A stretch of DNA of 64,000 nt from Hirundichthys speculiger (taxonomy: Eukaryota; Chordata; Actinopteri; Beloniformes; Exocoetidae), in contig JAGFBZ010002033.1 in the NCBI GenBank assembly GCA_018398805.1, forward strand, positions 3,371,501-3,435,500. Direction: 5' to 3'. Of this stretch, positions 26,239-37,615 are shown in pieces (the first letter of the stretch is position 1; each line of letters opens with the position of its first letter). The notes under the pieces were generated by a model that searched no databases, was not told where the DNA came from, and saw only the letters and a program-made list of their open reading frames with translations. The position numbers were made by a program, and so were the translations under genes.

Positions 26239-26260
26239 CCTCCTCCTCCTCCTCCTCCTC
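26239..26260. repeat. (CCT)n trinucleotide repeat
   Basis: Seven CCT repeats in a longer pyrimidine-rich context. The Glu/Gly/Arg-rich open frames crossing it on the minus strand are low-complexity artefacts. Confidence 0.9.
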
Positions 26261-27642
26261 GCCCCTGTCGTCCTCCATCTCTCTGCTTCCCCTCCCCACA
26301 CCTTAAGACGAGCCTCTTGAGTGAGCCGATTTGACAGGCCTTTCTCACTAGGATGCAACATACGGAAGCTGATGTGTCCCAGGACGTGCAGAAGCATCGC
26401 GGCATGTGATGGCACCTCAGCCTCTGCTCTCACTGGATGCCGCTGGGTTCCCTGCTGCAGAAAACCCTGAACAATTGTTGTGGGGGGTGTTGACGAGTTG
26501 TGATGTGTCTGTGCCACAGCTGTGAGGTTAAGACTACAGTCCTAAGTGAGTAGTTTGTTCTGCTTCTGATTGTTGCTGTTAGTCTTGATTGCCAAAGATG
26601 AGCATCAGGTGGCACCGGGGGCACAGATGCTCCACGCTCTAACCTTGGCTAATTGAAAGACAACGCCAATGCTATATAAAGGATTCATCCTCTGAAAACG
26701 CATTCAATTCTTTGAGAAAGTTGAAAAAATGGTTTATCAGCATGTGTTTATTGACTGCATTGCACATTTCTCAACATGCAATGCGAAACAGGGAGATGTG
26801 GAGCGGGGGAGAGGAGGCAGCGGAGTCGAACAGTGAAGACGTGACAGAATCAGGGGATGTGTAAAAAAGGGAGGAGGCATTGCTGGGAGAAGATATTTAG
26901 GCCACACATCTCTTTTGTTTATTTATTTATTTTCTTTTTAATAGCTTGCACAATATGCACGCTGTCTGTTACTTCACATGTCCAGCTGCTGGTGCAGTCC
27001 TCTTGGGTAACTGCAATAAAATCATGCTGTGACTTCTTATGCAGAGCGTGCTATTGTTTTCCCAAAGCAACACTGTGATCATTTAGCATCTCTAACCAGC
27101 AGGCTTGCAAATCCCTCGGTTTTTGTAGAATTCCCCTGGATTCTGTAGCAAATTGGGCTGAGGGATTGTATAGGCTTAACCTTTCACAAGCAATCATAGG
27201 TGATTATAAACATTTGGACATCTTGTTATTCAGAATTAAAGAGACGCGTGGACAGCCGTGCTGTAATTACTCCACAGAAGGTCACTATCTTATGTGGTAG
27301 ATTTTTTTGCCGCACAAAATTCTCAGGCTCAGTAGTGCAGAGGTTCAACTGGTCTGTAATAAAAAGAGCTCGCCATGCTTTATTTACAATGACCAGGCTT
27401 CATTTTTACATTAATAACACTGTGGCAAAATCAATAAAACCCCTTTCCCTTTGGAAGATGTATTTCATTGGAAGCACTCATCCAACTAGGCTCGGTGTTA
27501 CTTTCTCTGTGTTCCAACCGAGCAGATGGATTTTCTAAAAATTTCAGTGAACAGATTTTCCTTCCATCTTTGTTTCCTTGACAACACATCCAAACAAGGA
27601 ATGGTCTCCCAGACAACAGGTCCGCAAGTACTGCAAATATCT
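26261..27642. other. Unclassified non-coding sequence
   Basis: A TTTA-rich patch at 26919-26940; otherwise no recognisable feature. The 112-codon plus-strand frame at 27200-27538 has no known motif and is not credited. Confidence 0.5.
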
Positions 27643-27705
27643 CATGTGTGCATGTGTGCATGTGTGCGTGCGCGGGCATGTGTGTGTGTGTGTGTATGTG
27701 TGAGG
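27643..27705. repeat. Interrupted (GT)n with GCATGT units
   Basis: Repeated GCATGTGT units grade into a plain GT run. The mixed purine-pyrimidine alternation (GTGCGTGCGCG) is the kind of sequence that favours Z-DNA. Confidence 0.9.
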
Positions 27706-28205
27706 GAAGAGAAGACCAAAGAAGTGAGAGAAAAACAGAGAGCCGGAGCTGTGTATATTTCCTTTTATGTGACCGGAGCCGCATATGTTGATCTCTTTAC
27801 TTGGTTCGGTGTATGTATATCACAAGCACTCATCGCCAGAAGCAACTGAGATGCAATAGCATAATTCAATTATTTGTTTTGTCAAGGCTCGGCGTACAGG
27901 TAAATGTGATCCTTTCCATGAAGAGAAACATGCCCGGTGGATCTTTTTTCATCACTCAGAAAATGCCCATGATAATGTCAGATCAACTCAACGAGCATGA
28001 CAGTTCATGCATCCGTCTGTCATTAATGCATCATACATTTGACTGATGGGATGTCTTTATTTTTCCAAAAATACTTCATTTTTCTCGCCTCACTCTTCTG
28101 TAACAGTAGTAAAAGCAAAGGGCTATAAGTGTGAAAAAAAGGAAGCAATGAAAGGGCTCATTGACAGCATTAGTTATAATGAGGAATCATTTATATTCTT
28201 AGCAG

Positions 28206-28209
<4 letters not shown>

Positions 28210-28238
<29 letters not shown>
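28210..28238. repeat. (GT)n microsatellite
   Basis: About 14 perfect GT repeats. Confidence 0.96.
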
Positions 28239-29129
28239 CTTTCAGGCCATCTGCTATATCAAGGCATCAATATACAGTTTGAATGCTTCTACCCTATTAT
28301 CACAAGGACAGGATGTAGATGGATAGAGTGGTTAATGGGCTTTAGACTTACATTGTTCAGTAATTTAAAAAAAATAGCGCATATATGTATATTTATATAT
28401 ATAGATGTATATATATACTTTCTGGCTACCAATAATAAACTTATTTAATTCTACACATTCAGGTCTGGCTAATCAATAACTAAAAATGAAAAGAATAGAG
28501 ATGGTAAGATGGAAAAAAAAATTACAAAAACGGCACATCACAGAGTAAAGTGTCTTTTTAAACCAAATTGATTTAGTTGATTTATTCATTCAGCAAGAAA
28601 TAATTGTTCTTTTTTTTGGCAAACTAAAGTGCACACCATGCATGAAGGTAGAGCCGTTCTCTCCCAGCAGACTATCGAGGCTGAGTCCCTGATGTTCTGC
28701 TTTCCTGTACAGCTTCCTCTGTCGGTATGGATTAGACAAGTGAAGTGGAAAACTTCAGAGACGGAACAACACCTCAAAATGCTGCTCCAAACTCTTCAGC
28801 CTCAACAACAGATATTTCTGTAATACATATTTAATGACAGACAAGGTGTGCATTGATATGTGAACTCAGAGGCATGTTGTCTTTGAGCGTCTGAATTGGG
28901 GTGATGGTGCAGTGAGGAATCTTTTTTTTTTCAAATTATGGTTAAAATGATCCAGAGAAGCAGCTGTTAACCTTGTTTTTGACTGGCAGGCCTGATCAGA
29001 TGTCATTTTGTACTGCATGTAAATTACTGAATTATATCAATGAATCATGGAATATTTTGCAATTTTTTTAAAACTGCATTACTTTAGCTTATTATTCTAC
29101 TCTTTCCAAATTATATTTTATTCCCTTTC
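28239..29129. other. Unclassified non-coding sequence
   Basis: TATA-rich patch at 28380-28420 and T-runs at 28611-28618 and 28921-28931. No gene. Confidence 0.5.
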
Positions 29130-29430
29130 ATGGCCTATTCTGTCAAGGACGGGATGGAGTCGGACCCAAAATACAGAAAACTGGGAAGCAAAGTGAATAA
29201 AGTCCTTTCATAAACCAAAAATGCTGCCAAAGCAAGATATCCAAAACAGTGAACAGGAGCTTGACCTTAAAGGTGAGACAATAAAAGAACATAAAATATA
29301 AAGGACATAAAAGGAAAGACAGACGTCACATAGAAGAGAAATGCACTTCCAAAATGAAACAGGAAGGCAAAGAGTAAACAAAACAAATAAGAGGTTTCAC
29401 GACGTAAAATGCAGAAAAAACACTCCATGA
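29130..29430. repeat. Possible interspersed repeat (GGTCGGACCCAAA type)
   Basis: TCTGTCAAGGACGGGATGGA and GTCGGACCCAAAATACAG, followed by many AAAC/GAAAG-rich words, resemble the ends of fish retroelement-like repeats that begin T-G-T-C and contain G-G-A-C-C-C-A-A-A-T-G-C-A-G. No boundary or coding support. Confidence 0.3.
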
Positions 29431-29500
29431 TTTAGCCAACGCCGGCTTGGAAAGGCTTCTGAGACTCCTCATAGATTAAAGCAGGTATAGTTCATAAATG

Positions 29501-29930
29501 AACTAGAAAAGCACTCGGAGAGCGCAGGCCTCCGCCAAGTGCAACAGTTCCCCCATATAGCGATTTACAGATTGTGATAAAATCCGCGTTCTGGATCAGA
29601 TCTGGATCAGCCTTTGTAATTTGATAGAGGTTTCCATTATCAATCCCTGAGTCAAATTTCATGAGTTTGGGCAATAATTACCGGAGATATTGAGAAACAA
29701 AATTTTTCGGCCCCATTGACTGCAATGTTATTGAAAATTAGAAAGTGATCCAGAATCCAGGATTTCTTCCGGATCACACCCAAAATGAAATCAGTTCTTG
29801 CTTTTCACATTTCTGACAACTCCTGAAAATTTCATCAAAATCTATCCATAACTTTTTTAGTTATCTTGTACACAGACAGACAGACAGACAGATAAACACC
29901 GGCAAAAACATTACGTTCTTGGTGGAGGTA
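29501..29930 (+). mobile_element. Non-autonomous repeat, copy 1 (CTCGGAGAGCGC family)
   Basis: Starts AACTAGAAAAGCACTCGGAG. It carries subterminal inverted repeats CCTCCGCCAAG (29529-29539) and CTTGGTGGAGG (29918-29928). Internal blocks include TTCCCCCATATAGCGATTTA, GATCTGGATCAGCC, CATGAGTTTGGGCAATAATT and a short (ACAG)n at 29873-29891. It has no coding capacity. A second copy in the opposite orientation lies at 44669-45012 and shares these blocks in the same order, which proves it is an interspersed repeat. The inverted ends suggest a DNA-transposon-derived MITE; the superfamily is not determined. Confidence 0.8.
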
Positions 29931-32484
29931 ATGAAGGATACACTAAAAGAAATACTTGTATCATCATTTGTGTACAGACACACTTATGTTGGAGCATTTC
30001 AATGTTATTCTTCTCCGAACTCCCCTTTGTTCTTGTCTTTAAGTAGACATGGCCTGCTTTTTTATGTTTTTGGACTTGTGTTAGAAATAATGAATTATTT
30101 CCTTTGACATCATTGTAAGCTCAAAATAGAAATTGATGTTTATTTTTTATGTATCCAAGTCTGGCAAACTCTACTTTTGCAACTTTTATTTTGGGACTTC
30201 ACTTCATTATGTCTTACGGTGGTGATGGTCTTAATTTATGAGACTCTAACCAGACTAAAGGGACTGTGTGCGTGTGTGAGGACAGCTTCTGTCTGTGAGT
30301 CATGATGTCATAGACCCAGCAATATAGCCAGTCTAATGTTAGGATATACGTATGTGGACACCACCTTCATTCATTCATAGAGGTTTCAATGGTGAACCCC
30401 TGGTTGCACTGGGAGTGTGTATGAAGCCCTGGACTCAGAGAATCACCTGCTGAGCACCTGCCTCTTCAGCGGGTCCATGTTCAATTTGTAGCAGATCAGA
30501 TAAAACGTCACTGATAACTGTTTAAGGATGGAGTTATTGGAGAGGGTGTTTCCTTGGTTGCAGTTTTTTGTTTTTAAATCTTGCCCAAAGCTATTGTTAT
30601 TTCATAGCCTCTTTCATGCCATAACAACTGACAGGGCTAGGGATCATTTTTAACGCCGCACAAGAAAAGGGATGTTTGTGGAAAAAGGTGCTTCGCTAAA
30701 ACCAAAGAATTCCTGGTATTTGTCCTGTTAATCCTGTTTTCCAACGGCTGCCAAGAACTTCGGAAGAACCATCATCGTTTCAGCCATCTGTCCTTCAAGA
30801 TCACTGACAAAAGGGTGGAATCATAGACCTTATAAATGAAATATAAAGTCTCCCGGCAGCTTCTGTGTCCTCTCATGTTTAATAAACTGGATGCTACAGT
30901 GACCTTGGCTCAGACGGCAGAATTAGAAGTTAACGGCATATCACAACTGCAACATATTTTTAATGTTATGGTAATTTTTTAGAGGAAGCAATCAGTGAGC
31001 ACCGCACCAGAACACATGACCTCTTGTGACCTTGTGATTTCACCGGGAAGCCAATGAAAACAATATGGCGTCCTCTGTGCAGCGACGTGATGTAATGTTA
31101 GCTAAATCAGAAAGCTAGGGAAGTCTACATGGAGTGTAGAGTGGTATGTTGAATATAGGTGGTATATTTCTCTGTGAGAAATAGGTGAGGGCAAGATTTG
31201 TTGGATTTAATATTTCCAACTGGAGCTTGCCCACACATTGATGGTAGAATAGCAAAATCCTAAACATTGTTCATGTTTGATATTATTAGGGCCACTTTGA
31301 GGGTTTGTTAAGTCATCACACTGCCAAAGATTTTAGGAAAAACATTAGTACCAACCATGTTCTCAGACTAGATTTCTCCTCCAAAGTTCAGGAGAGTTAA
31401 AGTAAGGATAAATTGACACCACCTGTGCTGTACGAGGTCAGTGTTGAGACAGACTTTTCAGACTCTTACTGCAGACATCTTTAATATATTTATATCTTAT
31501 TTAAATATTAGTAAATTTGTAAAAGCTCTAGCCTTAATGTGAACCCATTTTCCTTCCCAGTGGAATCACTTTACTACAGGGAACCAAGAACAAACCAGAA
31601 ATCTGATGAGACTAGATACTTCTCAAAGTATTATTCATAAGTTTGGAGCCAGTCACCCTCTGAGCATAATGAATTATCAATGCTACCCTTTCAAACGCTG
31701 CCAGCATTCCAAAACACGTTATGGCAGAATATAGTTGTTTGTGGATGCGGCATTGCAGCAGACATTTCAGCATCCACTACATATTCATATGGTTGTACAG
31801 GTGGGAATCTGGGCAGAGAAATATCTGTGACCATTACGTCTGTCAGTTCAGTTTGCGGTACATCTGGCCTGTGCTGTACCAAAGCCAATTTCTTGAAATA
31901 ATGTTTTTTTCTTTTTTTTTTTTTTGCATTTCCATCTTCCTTCCTCTGTTCCGAACACAACTCTCCCACTCACCAGTGCCAAGCAGCCTAAATTAGATCA
32001 GGCTTAAATAAGATCTATCCCTATCTCTGTATGCAAGGATAGACTGATCCTCGCAGCAGCGCTTTGACATTTCTCTCAGGCTACGGGATGCCTCTGAAGG
32101 ATTACCTCAGTGGGAGTGGGCTGCATTAGCTAGCCCATGACGACTCACTCTATTGATACCCGTGGCAGGTACACCTCAGCAAGGAGCCCTTGTGCGTCCC
32201 GTGGAGAGATGTGAAATGATTATAAATTGTGGGTGTCAATTCTAAAGGGGAAAGCTGGTCATCTGTAAAAGAAAAGATGTATGAGCACATAAGGATGGGT
32301 AATTCCACTCCTCTATGAAGGGAGGATGAGGAGTAGATGACATTTCCTCCTACGGCCTGTGACGGCCTACGGCTCCAGAGTTTCTTCTGCTCTACTTCTG
32401 ATTGTTTCTTTCTCTTTCTTACATCCTCTTTGGATTTCAGTCACAATTGCAGATAACCGCCGTCCAGCTTCAGACAACAGACGC
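29931..32484. other. Unclassified non-coding sequence
   Basis: No gene or element recognised. T-run at 31906-31924. Confidence 0.5.
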
Positions 32485-32515
32485 TCACACACACACACAC
32501 AAACACACACACACC
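32485..32515. repeat. (CA)n microsatellite with one interruption
   Basis: CA dinucleotides broken once by CAAA. Confidence 0.95.
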
Positions 32516-32955
32516 ATCTTATTGATTTGCCTTCACATATTTACGTCGCTGGGCTGTTGTTTCTCCACGTTCAAAAGTGAAGGGAGCAATGACCCAGCTA
32601 TCAATCACGAGTGAGACAAAAGCAACACCTTCATGGTCAACAGGCATACATGCTATTTGTCTCGAAACTCGTTGCATTCTCAAGGTCACATCAAACTGAC
32701 AGCAGTGCCAAAGCAAATGTTGAACACCTTCTGATGCAGCCTTTACAAATTAGTCTAATGAGGAATTGATTTTCACTCGCGTCGCCTTTTTTCCCCCTTT
32801 TTCTTTTTTTTTTTTTTACTGTGTATGAAGCAGGCTGCCTCTGAGGCCTGGTAACAGCAGGTGGTTCAGCTTCACAGGAGCAACAATAAGAGAAGGAGAG
32901 CTACTCGCCATGAGAACAGGCAGCAGCGAGCAGCTCACTGGGCGGAATGACGCAC
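32516..32955. other. Unclassified non-coding sequence
   Basis: T/C-rich tract at 32787-32818; otherwise nothing recognised. Confidence 0.5.
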
Positions 32956-33036
32956 GGACAGCACGCCACGGATGCACGCCACGGACAGCACGCCACGGAT
33001 GCACGCCACGGATAGCACGCCACGGATGCACGCCAC
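32956..33036. repeat. 27-bp minisatellite, three copies
   Basis: Three head-to-tail 27-bp units (32956-32982, 32983-33009, 33010-33036). Each is made of a GGACAGCACGCCAC half and a GGATGCACGCCAC half, so there is an inner 13/14-bp sub-period. The third unit has a single C-to-T change. The GC content is far above the local average. On the minus strand the unit length (9 codons) gives a repeating VHPWRAVRG, but no gene context supports translation. Confidence 0.95.
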
Positions 33037-35314
33037 AAGGGCTGCAACCTGCCTCTTTCACAACTACTCCAAGCTGCTGGGCTTGAACAAATAGACCCCT
33101 CTAATACTGATGTGTTGTGGCCTAATGTTGTGGAAACAGATGGAGTTCAGTCATCTGGGTTGAATGAAACAGTAGAAGAAGAGGTGGGAAACCTGCTTCA
33201 GAGAGAGTGTGATCTCATCAAAACATCAGAGGGATCAAATACATCAAGTCTGCTGCTTTTAAGTTTGCCCCCCCTAGATGGAAGAGTGATGAATAAACAT
33301 GAGGGGGGTAATCTGAAGTAATATGCCCCCCAACCTTGGAGGTTTGGAATTTCTAATCCCAACATTTATTCATCAGCAGCAAAGTGAATGCAAAATATTG
33401 TTTTAAGGAGAGGAGTGGCTCTGACAGGAATGGTGAAACACAATTGATGGATCGCAGCTGTATTGATTTGTTAAACACAGGGATTTATCTGCCATGGACT
33501 GAAATGCATATAAATCATCGTCATCGTTAATATTCTGTAAGCTAACAGAATGAGGGGAAAAAAATGCCAAACAGAGAAGACGTCATCTCTGCTAAAGAAT
33601 GTGTTTGGCCTTCCTGCCCTTTCTGTAATAGCCCACAAAAGATGTCCAAGTCTTCTCTAAAAGGGTTAATGAAATCTTAGACTTTACCAAGCTGAGGAAG
33701 AAGATATTGATCCCACTGTGGGGAGGAAATCCTATATCAACCTGCCAGTTCAGATTAATCATTGCACGCTTAGCATGACATTACTTTGCGGTGATCAGAG
33801 CCCTTCTGCGAGAAGTTCAGAATAACAATCAGAGGATGATTTCTCAATGTGAGAAGACAAGTGCAGCAAATATAAATGAAGAAGGGTTAATTGGTCAGTT
33901 TAACAAAAAGAGAAGTAATCAAATGGTTTCAAAAGTCTCTTGTCTCCATTTCATCACATTACTTGTCTAGTGAATAATGAATCGTTCTTACCAGTGGTGG
34001 GTGGAAAGCAGAGCGTATTGTAAACCGGTAAATGGCTTGATTGCTTTTATTTCCAGAAAATCACACTTCTGCCTTTGTGATGAACATCTTTAGGCTGACC
34101 TGTCAGCTTTGGCGGGTCACTAAACAAATCAATAGCTCGCAACATTTGCGCCAGATAATTTTCCTCCACCAGGAGAAGGAGAGAGTGAGAAAAAGAAAAA
34201 AGGTTGTTTTTGTTCCATACGGAAGCATCCCTCAACAGTGGTGACTGACACATCCTCAGACATGAAGCTGAGGTGTGTATATGTCAGCAGTGATCCACGC
34301 TAAGCCCCGGTAGAATAAGCTGGGGATTGGAGCCGCTAGAAGTCCAGCTGGGGTGCATGTCTTTTCTGTGACATTGTAGACTACGACAGGCTCCTCGTCT
34401 CACACAGACAAGGAGAATTTATGGAAATGGAAGCAGACTGTTGAGAAGGATGGTAGCTGATCATTGTCTGTCCCATGCAGCAATCAGGTGAAACCCCGCA
34501 GGGCTGAATTTAAAGCAAATGTTCCCAATAAATCTCCAGGTTTCCCTGGGCCGCCTAATGAAAACTAATAGACAGACTGTGAAAGGAGCAATCCATCCTC
34601 CTGGTTTCTCTGCCCAATAACGGGTTTCTCTGCAGGTTCGTGGTGAGCTAAAGCGATAAAGTGTTTACAAACAAGCTTCTCCCGGGAAAAGTCATCTTAA
34701 AAGTAAACAAGCTTGAGCCACAAGGCCTCATTAACTATTAATGTTATTAATGTTAAACATAAATTGTAAATATGGAATTCTGCTTTCTAGTAAGTCCTAA
34801 CCAGAAGGAAATTTCGGTCTTTTCTGGCAGTGTCCTGCTCCCTTTTCTACATACAGATGCCATGGACTCAGCATGCAAAAAGGATTTTGCTTGTAATTGA
34901 AAAGTATTTGAAATTCATCAGTAGATATGAACACGTACATATATGTAAGCATGCTGGTGATTTATGAAATTAACATCTATTTCAGGGAAACATGCCCTTA
35001 TGGTCCGTTGTGGACCCATAATGGCACAAGGGAGGAATCAGAGAGAGGCTGGGAGGTGAGAAGAGGGGAAGTGGGGGGGGAATGGAGGACCGATGGTGAT
35101 CTCAGCCTGCAGATAGGCTCCATGGAGATGTTCCCAAATAGAATGTGACTTTGATTTCTCACCTCATTTCACTCTCAGCTGTCAGATAGGTTTCTGCTCA
35201 GATGACACCTCCTTCACAACGACGCACAAAAATGTGGAACGGTTCAGAAATGAGGCAGCTGCTGCCCTACATGCCAGACAGTGACATCATCCCCTCTGCT
35301 GCTCCTCTGTGACT
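33037..35314. other. Unclassified non-coding sequence
   Basis: No gene. 34480-34740 is non-repetitive and contains paired AAACAAGCTT words and forkhead-type TGTTTAC/GTAAACA sites (see findings). Confidence 0.45.
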
Positions 35315-35342
35315 CACAACAACAACAACAACAACAACAAAA
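35315..35342. repeat. (CAA)n microsatellite
   Basis: About nine CAA repeats. Confidence 0.95.
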
Positions 35343-37237
35343 CTTAAGGCACAACTATGCAAATGATGCACTGCACCTCTCTAAGGCCCTCACCTCTTCC
35401 ACTCCTCCACCGTTCCCCACCTTTGTTTTTTATTTTTTTTTTGCCTCCCATTTCGTCTCCCGTCTGCGCGAACAGCCATGACCTATTTACCTCTGATGCA
35501 TCGACATCAAGGCTTCACCTGTGCAGACGTTGATGCGCAGCAGTCTGCACCTCAGAGTTTCACGTAAGTGCTCCATTAGCACTGCGGCGCCGTCTCTGGC
35601 AAGAGAAAAAAGACGTTTCTGACATCACAGTAAGTGCACAAGTTGACTTTATGATTTTTATTAATATAGAAAGCACTGTGGTTGAAGGGTGCAAAACATC
35701 AACATCAGACAGCACAAGAGCAGGAATAAAAACTCAACATTTCAGAAATCAGGCAATAAAGCTGAAAAAAGCAGTTCAGTTTATGTTCTTGTGTTTTCTG
35801 TTTTGCTGCTGTTCTGAATTTAGGTCATATTTTTGGCTTTATTGTCTAATGTCATTGCCCCTCTTATACCTCTGGGCCACTGTAAGTAAGTCAGAAGTGT
35901 TTTATAGTAAGTCAGGAACTGACCAAACTGAGCTATGATAAGCTATGACAAGTCCAGGAATCCCGCTGCACATGTTCAAGCCAGAATCTGGTCTGAACAT
36001 GGTTGACCGACGGAACCGCCACAAAGACATGTCGAAGTCTGATGGGACAGATGTAAAAGCAATCCAGCTAAATGTTTGTTGCATCCTGACAACCAAATAT
36101 ATATTATAAGACATTATGGAAAGAAAAGAAATGGTTTATACAAACCATTGGCAGGGCTGGTAATGATGATGATGCATAACCTGACAAAGTTCGGCACAGT
36201 TTATACCTCTAATTTAGCATGTAAATACAACAACGGCTCATACTGCTGCTTATGAGCTCTAAATGACATCTAAGATAAAAATTCAACATTGCAATACTTG
36301 ACAATTCCAAAAGCACTGCATGCTTTTCCATGTCCATTTCAGGTAATGCTATAAAATATCCAATGAAAACTGTCATTTTGCTCATTATTTATCTATTTAT
36401 TTATTTAGATGAACTGCAGGATTTGCCTTTATGGGCTGTGAAAATGTGAGTTTATTTATGGGTAAATCTCCAAGTCTGTAAATAAATGATGAAGAAACCG
36501 ATTGGATTAGATGAAAAATGCAAAGCTTCTAAAAATTTAATGTTTTGGAGATCCAGGGATTTCACGGGTCAGTGGCAAAATGCTGGTTATTCCCTAATCA
36601 GAGCTGTGGGTTTTAAACATAATAACTCTGCCACAGTTAATTGTTTGTCTATTAATTGTTAGTTAGTTTTAATCAGCAGATTGCCTGGAAGCCTTTTTAT
36701 TGAACTAGACCATTTAAAGTGACTTGTTACATCATGAAGGTTGCTCTTGATGAGTGAATATACGTTACATATTAAACATTGGTAAATTATGTAACAATCA
36801 TTACAAAAGCCATTTCTTACACTTTATAACCCCTTCATAAGAAAGTTGCACCTTCCTGCAACAAGCTTGATTCAATACATTTCAATTTATGTCCACAAAA
36901 ATCAACATTACAAGTTGCGTTATCATATTTCAGACTCTTCCATGCATAACACTTGTACAATTCAAGTCTGCACCATCTCAGATGCTTTCAGCTGAATTCC
37001 TCTCAATTGGAGAATGATAAAGAACAACAGTAACAAATGGCTATTTCCAGCTAAGCTCAAGTCTCCTGAGCAGCCTGACCACATACAATAAATAAGATAT
37101 GTGTCTTGTTTCGTAACTTCATCCCGTCTCCTCTTGATGGTGTTCTCATCTTGAATCTCACGGGGCCTGGACGGGATTGAGGAGCATAACCCAAGCCACC
37201 GACAGGCTGCCTGGTTCAGAGGATAAACAGGCTCAAA
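35343..37237. other. Unclassified non-coding sequence
   Basis: TTTA-rich patch at 36388-36409. No coding motif or repeat recognised. Confidence 0.5.
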
Positions 37238-37615
37238 CTACAGTCGCTGGCCATGGATTTTTTTTTGGCCATCAGGGACAGCTCTGCCACAGTATCTACT
37301 GAAGCCATCCAGTGAGAACATATCGGACTCATGTCTGTGATGGGTCAGCTCAGACTGTGTAAGAGACACCAGAGAAGTGCTGCTGTCCTTTATGAGGTAG
37401 CATTTGGTAAATAGCGACACTGAAGCGATCTTCCTGTGGCTGGTGCACCGGGTTATTTTCAAACCTGTTCGCGGTCGCCCCTGCGGTGTCATGAGGCTTA
37501 CGTACCACCTGCTTGGCTTGTATTCTGACCAGCCTTGCTCCATTTGGCGAGGAATACTATCTGAATGAGACAGCTGGGTACTGGTACTACTCTCCAATGT
37601 TTCATCAACAGGAAT
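37238..37615 (-). other. Unrecognised open frame, about 125 codons without ATG start
   Basis: On the minus strand the frame is open from just after a TGA (complement of 37616-37618) to a TAG at 37238. The first ATG is at 37543, giving 101 codons; upstream of it the frame reads ETLESSTSTQLSHSD. The interior has a mixed composition, unlike the low-complexity frames around it, with RWYVSLMTPQGRPRTG and SVSLFTKCYLIKDSS. I do not recognise the family. W-Y-V-x-L...G-x-P-R-x-G recalls the last exon of fibroblast growth factors, but the flanking residues do not fit, and I regard that as coincidence. It could be an unrecognised exon, a decayed transposon ORF or a chance frame. No acceptor site or polyadenylation signal was identified with confidence. 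Confidence 0.25.

Noticed and set aside
26012..26517. Glu/Arg/Gly-rich minus-strand frames
   Set aside because: They come from the CCT repeat and pyrimidine-rich flanks; the composition explains the lack of stops.
27431..27784. 117-codon minus-strand frame rich in His/Thr
   Set aside because: It crosses the GT/GCATGT microsatellite; the His-Thr run is that repeat.
32816..33061. 81-codon minus-strand protein with a nine-residue repeat
   Set aside because: The periodicity is that of a 27-bp minisatellite; no start context, splice site or conserved flank supports a gene.
37238..37615. Possible fibroblast growth factor last exon
   Set aside because: Only W-Y-V-x-L and G-x-P-R-x-G fit; the conserved residues before and after are absent, and no matching upstream exon was seen in the window.
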